From positions 186,001 through 250,000 of the forward strand of contig NZ_VSRY01000147.1 of assembly GCF_008271805.1 (NCBI RefSeq): a stretch of 64,000 nt of DNA, given 5' to 3'. The DNA comes from Streptomyces sp. TRM49041. GTDB lineage: Bacteria; Actinomycetota; Actinomycetes; Streptomycetales; Streptomycetaceae. Positions 52,388 to 60,324 of the stretch are shown here, in pieces. The position numbers and the translations under genes are program-made. The first letter of the stretch is position 1, and every line of letters begins with the position of its first letter. The notes under the pieces were generated by a model. That model was not told the DNA's origin, made no database searches, and saw nothing but the letters and a program-made list of their open reading frames with translations.

Positions 52388-53976
52388 CGGTCGGGTCCTC
52401 CGTCCGTCGGCTCGTCTCCGTCCGTCAGGTCGACGATCTCGACAAGGTGGTCCGGGCCGCTGAAGACTCCGCCGGGCGTGCGGATCTCGGCGGTCGTGCC
52501 GTCGGTGACAGCGGTGAGCCTGATCTCCATGGAGCCGTCGTTGCTGGTGGCCACGGTGTGCCTCATCCCGGGTCGCCAGGTGGCCAGCGCGTCTCCGAGC
52601 AGCTGGAGGAACAGACCGAAGGAGGCCGGGTCGAGCTCGCCGAGGCCGGACAGACGCGTGACGCCGTCCGTGACGAGCCGAGCGCGGGCGGCCGCGGTCT
52701 CCGCGGCCTGCTTGGCCGCCGTCTCGGCGAGAGCGCGCCGCCGCTGCTCCCTGTCCTCGACCTTGCGGGGCTTGCCGCGCCGCTCGTAACTCCCGGTGCG
52801 GCGCAGCTGGGGACTGATCCGCAGCGGCTCCGCCTCGGCCCACGGGGTGGCAGCCGGTACGGGCCGTGCCGCACGAGCAGCGAGGGTGTCCGCGTCAACG
52901 GTGAGGTGCCGCGCCGGATAGAGACCGAAGGCGGCCCGCCACAGCCGGTGCCGGGCGTCGTCGTCGGGTGCCTCGGCGAACCAGCGTGCCAGGGTCCGGA
53001 AGTCCGCGGACCGGTCCGAGCGCCCCGACCGGCGCTCGTTCAGCGCCCGTACGACGGCCAGGAGCTGCGGAATCGCACCGAGAGCCCGGCCGCGTAGCAG
53101 CCGGGCCTGCGACTCGCGCCCGTCCCTGCTGATGAACCACGCTCCGAGCCCCGCCCAGCGCGCGGCCCACCGCTCGAACGCCTCGTCCGCGGCGCGTTCG
53201 GCCTCCTCCGGCGCTGCGTCGGCGGCCTCCCGGCCGGCGGCGGCCCTCAGCAGAGGCTCGGCCCTTCCGTCCTCCTCCAGCTCCAGGATCAGCCGGGCGA
53301 TACGCCCGCCCAGCGTGATGAGGTCCTGGATGAAGCGCTCCAGGTACTGGATGAGCCGGTCCTTGTACGCGAGGAAGACCTCCTCCTCGACGTCGTGCAG
53401 GTCGATGGTCCGCTGAAGCGAGCCCATGAAGGCCCGTGCGTTGTCGGCGAGCGCCGCGAAGCGGCTGGCCAGCGTGTCGAGCGCCAGGTGCGCCTTGGCC
53501 GGGTCGGGCTCGTCCTCGGCGGCCAGGACGAGCAGGGCGCGCAGCTGGGTGACGATGTCGTGCAGCGCGACGGCCTGCAGCGCACCGCGACGGCCGAGCG
53601 CTTCGTCGTAGGCGGAGAGGGCCTCCTCGGCTGCCTCCCCCTCCCGCGTCAGCTGGTAGATGAACCGCTTCCGGTAGAAGTCCTCGACCGCGGTCACGCG
53701 GGCGGTGTCCGGATCGGCCCGCAGATTGCCCCAGCCGACGAGCTTGTCCAGCGCGCCGACAACGGCCTCCGGCTCTGGGGGGCGGATGTCCGCCGGCAGT
53801 GCGGCGTGCACGTCCTCAGGACGCAGATGAACCGCGAACCGCTCTTTGGCCACCAGGAACACCCGTATCACTCCGCGATAGAGCGGGGTGTTCGGCACGG
53901 TGAGGTGAGCGAAGGGGCCGAAGCCCACCGGCTCGGGACCCGGAACGGCCGAGGCGGTTGAAGCGGTGACGGTCAT
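52384..53976 (-). CDS. jetA: Wadjet type II kleisin-like subunit JetA (TIGR02677 family)
   Basis: A 530-residue MukF/kleisin-like subunit. Conserved parts are FAHLTVPNTPLYRGVIRVFLVAKERFAVHLRPEDV, DFYRKRFIYQLTREGEAAEEAL and SLQRTIDLHDVEEEVFLAYKDRLIQYLERFIQDLI. It would clamp the JetC heads. ATG 53976 is preferred because GGAGA lies 10 bases upstream; another ATG 10 codons earlier lacks a ribosome-binding site. First gene of the operon, diverging from a PhnA-like gene across 147 bases. No promoter consensus stands out. Confidence 0.92.
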   Translation of the reverse strand: MTVTASTASAVPGPEPVGFGPFAHLTVPNTPLYRGVIRVFLVAKERFAVHLRPEDVHAALPADIRPPEPEAVVGALDKLVGWGNLRADPDTARVTAVEDFYRKRFIYQLTREGEAAEEALSAYDEALGRRGALQAVALHDIVTQLRALLVLAAEDEPDPAKAHLALDTLASRFAALADNARAFMGSLQRTIDLHDVEEEVFLAYKDRLIQYLERFIQDLITLGGRIARLILELEEDGRAEPLLRAAAGREAADAAPEEAERAADEAFERWAARWAGLGAWFISRDGRESQARLLRGRALGAIPQLLAVVRALNERRSGRSDRSADFRTLARWFAEAPDDDARHRLWRAAFGLYPARHLTVDADTLAARAARPVPAATPWAEAEPLRISPQLRRTGSYERRGKPRKVEDREQRRRALAETAAKQAAETAAARARLVTDGVTRLSGLGELDPASFGLFLQLLGDALATWRPGMRHTVATSNDGSMEIRLTAVTDGTTAEIRTPGGVFSGPDHLVEIVDLTDGDEPTDGGPDR

Positions 53977-54111
53977 CGCCAGGCATTCTCCCTCAGACGC
54001 TGCCATCACCGGCGCGGGCCGGCGTACCTGGCTGATTCACGCCGTCGCGATCCACGCGAGACAGCAGGCCGCGGGCCTGGCGGCAGGCCGACCAGGGGCG
54101 AGCCCGGAACG

Positions 54112-54117
54112 TAAACT
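54112..54117 (+). promoter_or_regulatory. -10 box placing the PhnA-like mRNA start at its GTG
   Basis: TAAACT ends seven bases before the GTG at 54124. Transcription would start at or next to the first codon, giving a leaderless mRNA. No ribosome-binding site is present upstream, which agrees. Confidence 0.55.
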
Positions 54118-54123
54118 GGCCAG

Positions 54124-54483
54124 GTGAACGAGAATCTTCCCCCGTGTCCCCAGTGCTCCAGCGCCTACACCTACCAGATGGGCGCATTGCTCGTCTGCCC
54201 CGAATGCGGCCATGAATGGTCGGCGACCGCCGAGGCGGCCGACGGCGGCGGTGGCGGTGGCGAGAAGGTGATCAGGGACTCCGTCGGCAACGTCCTGGCC
54301 GACGGCGACACCGTCACCGTCGTCAAGACCCTCAAGGTCAAGGGCAGCCCGACCGGCATCAAGGCGGGCACCAAGGTGCGCAACATCAAGCTGGTGGACG
54401 GCATCGACGGCCACGACATCGACTGCAGGATCGACGGCTTCGGCCCTATGCAGCTCAAGTCCAGCGTCGTCAAGAAGGCCTGA
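54124..54483 (+). CDS. PhnA/YjdM-type zinc-ribbon protein
   Basis: A 119-residue protein of the PhnA/YjdM family. The N-terminal zinc ribbon is PPCPQCSSAYTYQMGALLVCPECGHEW; the C-terminal SH3-like PhnA domain is VIRDSVGNVLADGDTVTVVKTLKVKGSPTGIKAGTKVRNIKLVDG. Despite the alkylphosphonate-utilisation name, the family's function is not settled. A Gly-rich linker joins the domains. GTG 54124 probably lies at the transcript 5' end. Confidence 0.92.
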   Translation: MNENLPPCPQCSSAYTYQMGALLVCPECGHEWSATAEAADGGGGGGEKVIRDSVGNVLADGDTVTVVKTLKVKGSPTGIKAGTKVRNIKLVDGIDGHDIDCRIDGFGPMQLKSSVVKKA

Positions 54484-54518
54484 GCCGCACGTTCCGCATC
54501 GCTTCGACACTTCTATTG

Positions 54519-54536
54519 ATTGCATAATTCGGCAAT
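54519..54536. promoter_or_regulatory. Operator-like repeat over the arsR-sulP promoter
   Basis: ATTGC-N8-GCAAT encloses CATAAT (54523-54528), a likely -10, in a markedly A/T-rich segment about 100 bases before the ArsR start. ArsR proteins typically repress their own operon from such a site. Confidence 0.5.
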
Positions 54537-54634
54537 TCGATACATGATGGTTTCACTGTGTTCGCAGCTGGCTGCGGGCACAACACCAGGCGAGCCCTCG
54601 CCGCGCGCGAGGCGATGAAGGAGAGTGCGAGGCC

Positions 54635-54976
54635 GTGTCGGTTCCGCTGTACCAGGCCAAGGCCGAGTTCTTCCGGATGCTGGGGCACCCTGTGCGCATC
54701 CGGGTCCTTGAGCTGCTGCAGGAGGGGCCGAAGGCCGTGCGGGATCTGCTCGCCGCGATCGAGGTCGAGCCGCCGGCTCTGTCCCAGCAGCTGGCCGTCC
54801 TGCGCAGGTCCGGAATCGTGACGTCCACACGCGAGGGTTCGACGGTGGTCTACCGGCTCGCGGGCGGTGACGTGGCCGACCTGATGCAGGCCGCGCGGCG
54901 CATCCTCACCGAGATGCTGGCCGGGCGGAACGAGCTGCTCGCCGAGCTCCGGGAGGCCGAGGTCTCCACTCGGTGA
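54635..54976 (+). CDS. ArsR-family regulator
   Basis: A 113-residue winged-helix repressor: AEFFRMLGHPVRIRVLELLQEGPKAVRDLLAAIEVEPPALSQQLAVLRRSGIVTSTREGSTVVYRLAG is the whole ArsR DNA-binding fold. It has no cysteine, so the classical metal-thiolate sensor sites are absent and another signal is likely. GTG 54635 lies 13 bases after GAAGGAG. The stop overlaps the SulP gene start (GTGA), a strong hint that it controls this transporter. Confidence 0.94.
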   Translation: MSVPLYQAKAEFFRMLGHPVRIRVLELLQEGPKAVRDLLAAIEVEPPALSQQLAVLRRSGIVTSTREGSTVVYRLAGGDVADLMQAARRILTEMLAGRNELLAELREAEVSTR

Positions 54977-56715
54977 ACGCTGTTCTCGCCAGGGTGCGTG
55001 CACTGCTGCCCGGGCATGCCGACTTCGCCGCCATGGGCCGCAACCCGCGCCGTGATCTGCTCGCCGGTCTGACCGTGGCCATCGTGGCGCTGCCGCTCGC
55101 GCTCGGCTTCGGGGTCTCCTCCGGCCTCGGCGCCGAGGCCGGCCTCGCGACCGCCGTGGTGGCCGGTGCGCTCGCCGCCCTCTTCGGCGGATCGAACCTT
55201 CAGGTGTCCGGGCCGACCGGGGCCATGACCGTCGTCCTCGTCCCCATCGTCGCCCAGTACGGGCCGAGCGGAGTCCTCACGGTCGGGCTGATCGCCGGCG
55301 TGATCGTCGTCGGCCTGGCCCTGGCCCGGGCCGGACGGTACATGGCCTACATCCCAGCCTCGGTGGTGGAGGGCTTCACCCTGGGCATCGCGCTGGTGAT
55401 CGGCCTCCAGCAGGTGCCGAACGCGCTGGGCGTCGCCAAGCCCGAGGGCGACCGGGTCCTCGTGGTCACCTGGCGCGCCGTCGAGGAGTTCGTGCGGTCC
55501 CCCAACCTGACGGCCCTCGCGCTCGCGCTCGGTGTGGCCGCGATCATGCTGATCGGGGCCCGATGGCGTCCGACGATCCCGTTCTCGATCGTCGCCGTGA
55601 TCGTCGCCACGGTCGTAGCGCAGTTGTTCCACCTCGACGCGGCGAAGCCGATCGGCGAGCTGCCCGCCGGGCTGCCCGCACCCTCCCTCGACTTCGTCGA
55701 CCTCTCACAGCTGGGGTCCCTTATCACGCCGGCCGCCGCGGTCGCGGCCCTGGCCGCACTGGAGTCGCTCCTTTCGGCACAGGTCGCTGACGGCATGACC
55801 GTGGGCCAGAAGCACGACCCGGACCGGGAACTGTTCGGGCAGGGGCTCGCAAACCTGGCCGCACCGCTGTTCGGCGGCGTCCCGGCGACCGGCGCCATCG
55901 CCCGTACGGCGGTCAACGTCCGTACCGGCGCGTCCTCCCGGCTCGCGGCCCTCACCCACGCCGCCGTCCTCGCCGTGATCGTCTTCGCCGCCGCTCCCCT
56001 GGTCTCGAAGATCCCCCTCGCCGCGCTCGCCGGCGTGCTGCTCGCCACGGCCGTCCGGATGGTGGAGGTCGGCTCGCTGCGAGCGATGGCGAAGGCGACC
56101 CGTTCCGACGCCGTGGTCCTCGTGCTCACCGCCGTGGCCACGCTCGCTCTGGACCTCGTCTATGCGGTGATCATCGGCATGGTCGTGGCCGGCGCCCTCG
56201 CGCTGCGCGCCGTGGCGAAGCAGGCACATATCGCCGAGGTCGACTTCCGCCCCGACCTGCCCGGCGCGCACAGCGATGAGGAACACGCGCTGCTCGCCGA
56301 ACACATCGTCGCGTACCGGATCGACGGCCCGCTCTTCTTCGCCGCCGCTCACCGCTTTCTCCTCGAACTGACCGAGGTCGCCGACGTGCGGGTCGTGATC
56401 CTGCGCATGTCCCGGGTCACGACCATCGACGCGACCGGCGCGCTCGTCCTCAAGGACGCCGTCGAGAAGCTCAACCGGCGCGGCATCGCCGTCATGACCT
56501 CCGGGATACAGCCGGGCCAGCGCCAGACCCTCGAATCCGTCGGCGCCCTGGACCTGCTCCGCCTCGACGGGCGGGAGTACGCCACCACGCCCGAGGCCAT
56601 CGCCGGGGCCCGCGCCCACCTCCAGGGCACGGGCGTCCTTGCCGCCCCGGCCCCCGTCCCCGTCCCCGCCCCCGTCCAGCCGACCCGTACCACCGTCGAG
56701 GACCCCGCCCGATGA
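54973..56715 (+). CDS. SulP-family anion transporter with STAS domain
   Basis: A 580-residue SLC26/SulP transporter. Transmembrane part (about 25-415) includes RRDLLAGLTVAIVALPLALGFGVSSG, GGSNLQVSGPTGAMTVVLVP and LFGGVPATGAIARTAVNVRTGASSRLAAL; the STAS domain (about 435-545) includes VVILRMSRVTTIDATGALVLKDAVEKLNRRG. The C-terminus is a Pro/Ala/Val tail. SulP proteins move sulfate, bicarbonate or other anions; the substrate is not evident. Translationally coupled to the ArsR gene, and its stop overlaps the start of a truncated gene. Confidence 0.94.
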   Translation: MNAVLARVRALLPGHADFAAMGRNPRRDLLAGLTVAIVALPLALGFGVSSGLGAEAGLATAVVAGALAALFGGSNLQVSGPTGAMTVVLVPIVAQYGPSGVLTVGLIAGVIVVGLALARAGRYMAYIPASVVEGFTLGIALVIGLQQVPNALGVAKPEGDRVLVVTWRAVEEFVRSPNLTALALALGVAAIMLIGARWRPTIPFSIVAVIVATVVAQLFHLDAAKPIGELPAGLPAPSLDFVDLSQLGSLITPAAAVAALAALESLLSAQVADGMTVGQKHDPDRELFGQGLANLAAPLFGGVPATGAIARTAVNVRTGASSRLAALTHAAVLAVIVFAAAPLVSKIPLAALAGVLLATAVRMVEVGSLRAMAKATRSDAVVLVLTAVATLALDLVYAVIIGMVVAGALALRAVAKQAHIAEVDFRPDLPGAHSDEEHALLAEHIVAYRIDGPLFFAAAHRFLLELTEVADVRVVILRMSRVTTIDATGALVLKDAVEKLNRRGIAVMTSGIQPGQRQTLESVGALDLLRLDGREYATTPEAIAGARAHLQGTGVLAAPAPVPVPAPVQPTRTTVEDPAR

Positions 56716-56843
56716 ACGCCCCCACGACCCGCCGCATGGCCGAGATCACGGGCCTGGAGGCCCTGTGGCTCCTCCAGGGCGCCGCCCAGGGACGCCTCGC
56801 CTATGTGATGCGCGAGCAGGCCGTTGTACGGCCCGCCGTCCGC
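56712..56843 (+). pseudogene. 5' fragment of a pyridoxamine-phosphate-oxidase-like gene
   Basis: ATG 56712 overlaps the SulP stop (ATGA). The first 44 codons (RRMAEITGLEALWLLQGAAQ, GRLAYVMREQAVVRPAVR) look like the start of a flavin-binding split-barrel protein of the pyridoxamine 5'-phosphate oxidase class. After about 56843 the frame becomes antisense to the Trm112-like gene and stops at 56960, so most of the original gene is missing. A deletion or rearrangement joined the two regions here. The family call rests on 44 residues only. Confidence 0.6.
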
Positions 56844-56848
56844 GTCCC

Positions 56849-57070
56849 TCACGAACTGCCGGAGTCGGGCAGTGCGGCCGGCAGTGGGTCGTGTTCCTGC
56901 TCGACGGCGGGCTCGCCGGAGGAGGGGAGCAGTTGCGGGACGCCGTCGATGATCGGATAGCGACGGCGCAGGCGCGGATTGTAGAGAGCGCCCCTGATCT
57001 CGTCGAGGATCAGCGGACCCTTGTCGAGTGGGCAGGCGAGGATCTTCAGCAGCGGGTTGTCAGGCTTCAT
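56849..57070 (-). CDS. Trm112/YcaR-like small protein
   Basis: A 73-residue protein of the Trm112/YcaR family. LLKILACPLDKGPLILDE and RRRYPIIDGVPQLLP are the family core; only one of the usual zinc cysteines is present. In eukaryotes and archaea Trm112 binds and activates several methyltransferases. Its ATG at 57070 follows GGAGGAACCCGGCC and overlaps the EamA gene stop. As the last gene of an operon that also encodes a methyltransferase, it may be that enzyme's partner; this is inference. Confidence 0.85.
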   Translation of the reverse strand: MKPDNPLLKILACPLDKGPLILDEIRGALYNPRLRRRYPIIDGVPQLLPSSGEPAVEQEHDPLPAALPDSGSS

Positions 57071-57972
57071 GGCCGGGTTCCTCCGGAGGTGTCGGTGTCC
57101 GCGTCGTGTCGCGGCAGGGTGAGCAGGACCGTCAGGGCCAGTACGGTGCCGCCGAGACGCAGTAACAGCCGCAACGGGTCGTCGGGCAGCGGCTCCTCGA
57201 ACGCGATCGTGCCGCTCACGATGGTGAACACGCAGGTCACCGTCGAGCACACCGGGACGATCAGTGACGCCCGGCAGCGCTGCAGGGCGGTCTGCGACAG
57301 CACCAGTCCGCTGACCCCCGTGAACAGCAGAAGGTACGGGTGGGGGGAGGCGAACAGGGCCGGAACAGAGCCCAGAAGGTCGGAGGTGTCCAGGTGCCCG
57401 GAGATGCCCTTGATGGCGAGCGAGCTGACCCCGTAGAGCAGACCGACCGCCACCGCGTAGGCCACTCCGGTGGTCGGCTGCCGGTGGCGCCGACGGGCGC
57501 GCCGTTCCGCGGCCGCGTACAGCGACAGCCCGGCCGCGAGTGTCGGCACGCACAGTCCCAGCAGGATGCCCGCGGACGCGCTGCGGCTGATCTCCTCGCT
57601 GGTCTCGTACAGCGAGGCCACCACCATCACCAGCGCCAGACCGATGACCGCCACCGCGCGCCGCTCACGCCCGGAGGGGCGCTCACCGAGCACCACCGAT
57701 GAGAGCACCAGCAGGAGGACCAGCCCGGACAGGAACAAGCCCTGGGCAGCGGCGATCGGCAGTGTGCGGTAGACGGCCAACTGGGCGGCGAACCCCAGGG
57801 CCAGCGCCATGGCCCCGCAGATCCACAAGGGCCTGCCGGCCAGCAGGAGCAGAGCTCTGCCCGGCTGTGCGGCGCTCAGCGGCGGCATGCCGGCCAGCGC
57901 CCGCTTCTCCAGGACGAAGCCGGTGCTGTACAGGACGTTCGCCACCAGCGCGGCGGCCACACCCCACACCAC
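57067..57972 (-). CDS. EamA/DMT-type membrane transporter
   Basis: A 301-residue membrane protein with about ten hydrophobic helices, resembling the drug/metabolite transporter and small-molecule flippase group. Segments include VWGVAAALVANVLYSTGFVLEKRAL, LFLSGLVLLLVLSSVVLGERPSGRERRAVAVIGLALV and GTIAFEEPLPDDPLRLLLRLGGTVLAL. In an envelope-glycan operon it may move a lipid-linked intermediate or precursor; this is inference. GTG 57972 lies 3 bases past the methyltransferase stop, and its own stop overlaps the Trm112-like start. Confidence 0.85.
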   Translation of the reverse strand: MVWGVAAALVANVLYSTGFVLEKRALAGMPPLSAAQPGRALLLLAGRPLWICGAMALALGFAAQLAVYRTLPIAAAQGLFLSGLVLLLVLSSVVLGERPSGRERRAVAVIGLALVMVVASLYETSEEISRSASAGILLGLCVPTLAAGLSLYAAAERRARRRHRQPTTGVAYAVAVGLLYGVSSLAIKGISGHLDTSDLLGSVPALFASPHPYLLLFTGVSGLVLSQTALQRCRASLIVPVCSTVTCVFTIVSGTIAFEEPLPDDPLRLLLRLGGTVLALTVLLTLPRHDADTDTSGGTRP

Positions 57973-57975
57973 GGG

Positions 57976-60324
57976 CTACACCTTTCTCGCATGCACGAGG
58001 ATGATGGAGGCGAGGGACGGCAGCCCACAGGCCAGGCGGTCCAGCGGTCGGAGCGGGCGCGGCACTCCGTGGAACGGCGCACCGGCGACCGTCACCACCT
58101 CGAACCCTGACGCCGCCACGAACTCGCGCAGCGCGCGCACCGTGTACAGCCGCAGATGGCCCGCCACCTCGCTGCCCGGCCTGCCGTGGATGCGGCGCAG
58201 ACTCACCTCCGAGAACACCGGCTGGACTCCGGCGAGCAGGAGCCCGCGGTTGTACCAGGCGGCGAGGTTCGGCGTGGAGAGCATCAGATGCCCCCCGGGG
58301 CGCAGCACCCGGTGCAGTTCTTCGAGGGCACTGTCGGGGTCGACGAGGTGCTCGACGACCTCGCTGAACAGCACGGCGTCGGCGCTGCCGGAGGCGAAGG
58401 GCAGCCCACTGCCGGTCAGCTCGCCGCGGACGACCTGGCTCAGGCGCGACGCCGCCCGGCGCAGCGCGTCCTGCGACCAGTCGATCCCCACGATGCGGTG
58501 CCCGTCCAGTACGCGGGCGGCGGTCGCGCCCGCCGAGCCGTCCCCGCAGCCCACGTCGAGCACGGTCGCGGCCGGGCGGCCGGGCCCCACGGGCCCGAGC
58601 GCATCGGCCAGCATCCTGGCCTGGCGCAATGTCCGGGCACGCCCGGAGGCGACGGGAACGGTGTGGTTCTCGTAGAAATCGCGCAGCCCGGGGAGGGGCG
58701 TCGTCGGCGAAGACACCGGTGCCTCGGGCGATGTCATGGCGGCGGGGCCGGTGGGTGAGGGGGTCATGATGGCCTCTTGTGGTTCTCCCCGGCGGAGCGG
58801 GCTCCACCCGGTGTCGGGTCCGGATGCGGTGCGTCGCGGCCCTACAGCCCGCCGGCCTTCCGGAGCGTCGGCTTCCGGCCTGAGATCCTCAGCGTTCGAC
58901 CGGGACAGGGTGACCACCGACGTCGTCGAAAAAGACTGATCGAACAAGTCGGCCAAGTGCGCGCCCGCCGCGTCACCGAGCAGCGCCCTCGACCAGCGCA
59001 GCGTCACATGCAGTCGCCCGCCGGTGGAAGCCGCCGCCACGCTCAGCCCGCGCGGCATCCGCGCCGGAGCGGAGAACCACACGGCTGTCGCCCGGCCGGC
59101 GTCGCCGAAGTCCAGGGCGTACGGCACGCGTCCGATGTTGGTGACCAGCGCCGTCGACGTGCAGGGCGCCGCCGCCCGCCGCGCGCCACGGGTGAGCGCG
59201 CCCCGGACCCCGACCGGCAGCGGCAGTGCGGTCAACAGGCTCGCCCCAAGCCCCAGTGGCGCACCGTGGGAGGACTTGAGCTCGCGGGTTCGCCCAGCGG
59301 TGGTGCGCAGCAACCGGACCACGGCTGCCACGTCCGGCCGCTCACCGAGCAGCAGTTCGGTGTCGCGCGGGTCCTCGGAGGTCATGGCCACTTCGACGAG
59401 CCGGGTTCCGTTCCCCATCGGCATCTCCCTGCCGCGCGGGCGGTCGTCGACGGGCATCGTGATCCGCACCGGCCCGGCCGGCCGCCCCTGCGAGACGTTC
59501 CAGCGGCCCACCATCAGTGAAGTGGCGACCAGCAGCTGGTCGTTGACGGTCCAGGGATGGGGGCCTCCGGTCCGCGCCGCACGCCGCGGAACAGGCAGTT
59601 CCATTTGCAGCATGCCGTTGCCCACGGCACCGGCGCGCACCGGCTCGGGGCGGGAGTCCGGCGCGACCCGTACGGGCCGCGCGCATACCGCACGGCCGGT
59701 GCCGCCGGTCGCGCTCGGGGCCGGACCCGAGCGGCCCGGCCGTACCGGCCCGGGGACCGGGAGAGCGGCCACGTCGGCGTACTGTTCGGCGGTCGTGGCG
59801 AGCACCCTCAGCCCCGAGGGGGCGTCAAGCGCCGTGTGATGCATCGTCAGCAGCAGCACGGTCCGGGTCTGCGAAGGCCCACCGCCCACCGACGGCTCAC
59901 CGGCGGCCGTCTCCCCGTGGACCTCGACGACTTCCAGGCGCATCGGCGGCGACAGGGTGAGCGACGGGCATTGCGTCAGGGCCCGGGCCCTGGCCTGCGC
60001 CAACGCGCCGGGGCCCCGCCCCGCGAAGCTCACCGGGTCGCTGTCCGGTTCGCCGGTCAGCTCCCACGCGAAGAACTGCCGGTGCCGGCGGCCGGGCACT
60101 TCCCGCATCAGCACTCTCGGATGGGTCAGCAGCGCCCGCCGGAACGCGGTCCGCAGCCGTGCCGGGTCCAGCCGTCCGGGCAGATGGACCTCAACGTGTA
60201 CGGTCTCCGGTTCGTCGTCACTGAGGCAGTGCCGCGACACCTCATCGATGGTCGGGAAGGGAATCCGGACCCCGCCGGGAGGGGTTGCGGTCCCCCGCCC
60301 GGCGGTGGTCCACGGCGAGATCAC
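57976..60324 (-). CDS. Condensation-type acyltransferase fused in frame to a SAM methyltransferase
   Basis: One open frame of 782 codons with no internal stop. Residues 1-460 resemble a condensation/acyltransferase domain: LLTMHHTALDAPSG gives the HHxxxD motif, with PWTVNDQLLVATSLMVGRW and ALVTNIGRVPYALDF typical of the fold. A charged linker of about 60 residues follows. Residues about 520-780 are a class I SAM methyltransferase with ATVLDVGCGDGSAGATAARVL and FSEVVEHLVDPDSALEELHRVLRPGGHLMLSTPN. GTG 60324 overlaps the upstream stop (GTGA). ATG 58767, with AGAGG upstream, may also initiate a separate 263-residue methyltransferase. True fusion versus internal start cannot be decided from sequence alone. 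Confidence 0.75.
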   Translation of the reverse strand: MISPWTTAGRGTATPPGGVRIPFPTIDEVSRHCLSDDEPETVHVEVHLPGRLDPARLRTAFRRALLTHPRVLMREVPGRRHRQFFAWELTGEPDSDPVSFAGRGPGALAQARARALTQCPSLTLSPPMRLEVVEVHGETAAGEPSVGGGPSQTRTVLLLTMHHTALDAPSGLRVLATTAEQYADVAALPVPGPVRPGRSGPAPSATGGTGRAVCARPVRVAPDSRPEPVRAGAVGNGMLQMELPVPRRAARTGGPHPWTVNDQLLVATSLMVGRWNVSQGRPAGPVRITMPVDDRPRGREMPMGNGTRLVEVAMTSEDPRDTELLLGERPDVAAVVRLLRTTAGRTRELKSSHGAPLGLGASLLTALPLPVGVRGALTRGARRAAAPCTSTALVTNIGRVPYALDFGDAGRATAVWFSAPARMPRGLSVAAASTGGRLHVTLRWSRALLGDAAGAHLADLFDQSFSTTSVVTLSRSNAEDLRPEADAPEGRRAVGPRRTASGPDTGWSPLRRGEPQEAIMTPSPTGPAAMTSPEAPVSSPTTPLPGLRDFYENHTVPVASGRARTLRQARMLADALGPVGPGRPAATVLDVGCGDGSAGATAARVLDGHRIVGIDWSQDALRRAASRLSQVVRGELTGSGLPFASGSADAVLFSEVVEHLVDPDSALEELHRVLRPGGHLMLSTPNLAAWYNRGLLLAGVQPVFSEVSLRRIHGRPGSEVAGHLRLYTVRALREFVAASGFEVVTVAGAPFHGVPRPLRPLDRLACGLPSLASIILVHARKV

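Noticed and set aside
45754..53976. Wadjet genes as part of an integrated mobile element
   Set aside because: No integrase, transposase, tRNA or flanking direct repeat was seen, and composition resembles the surroundings.
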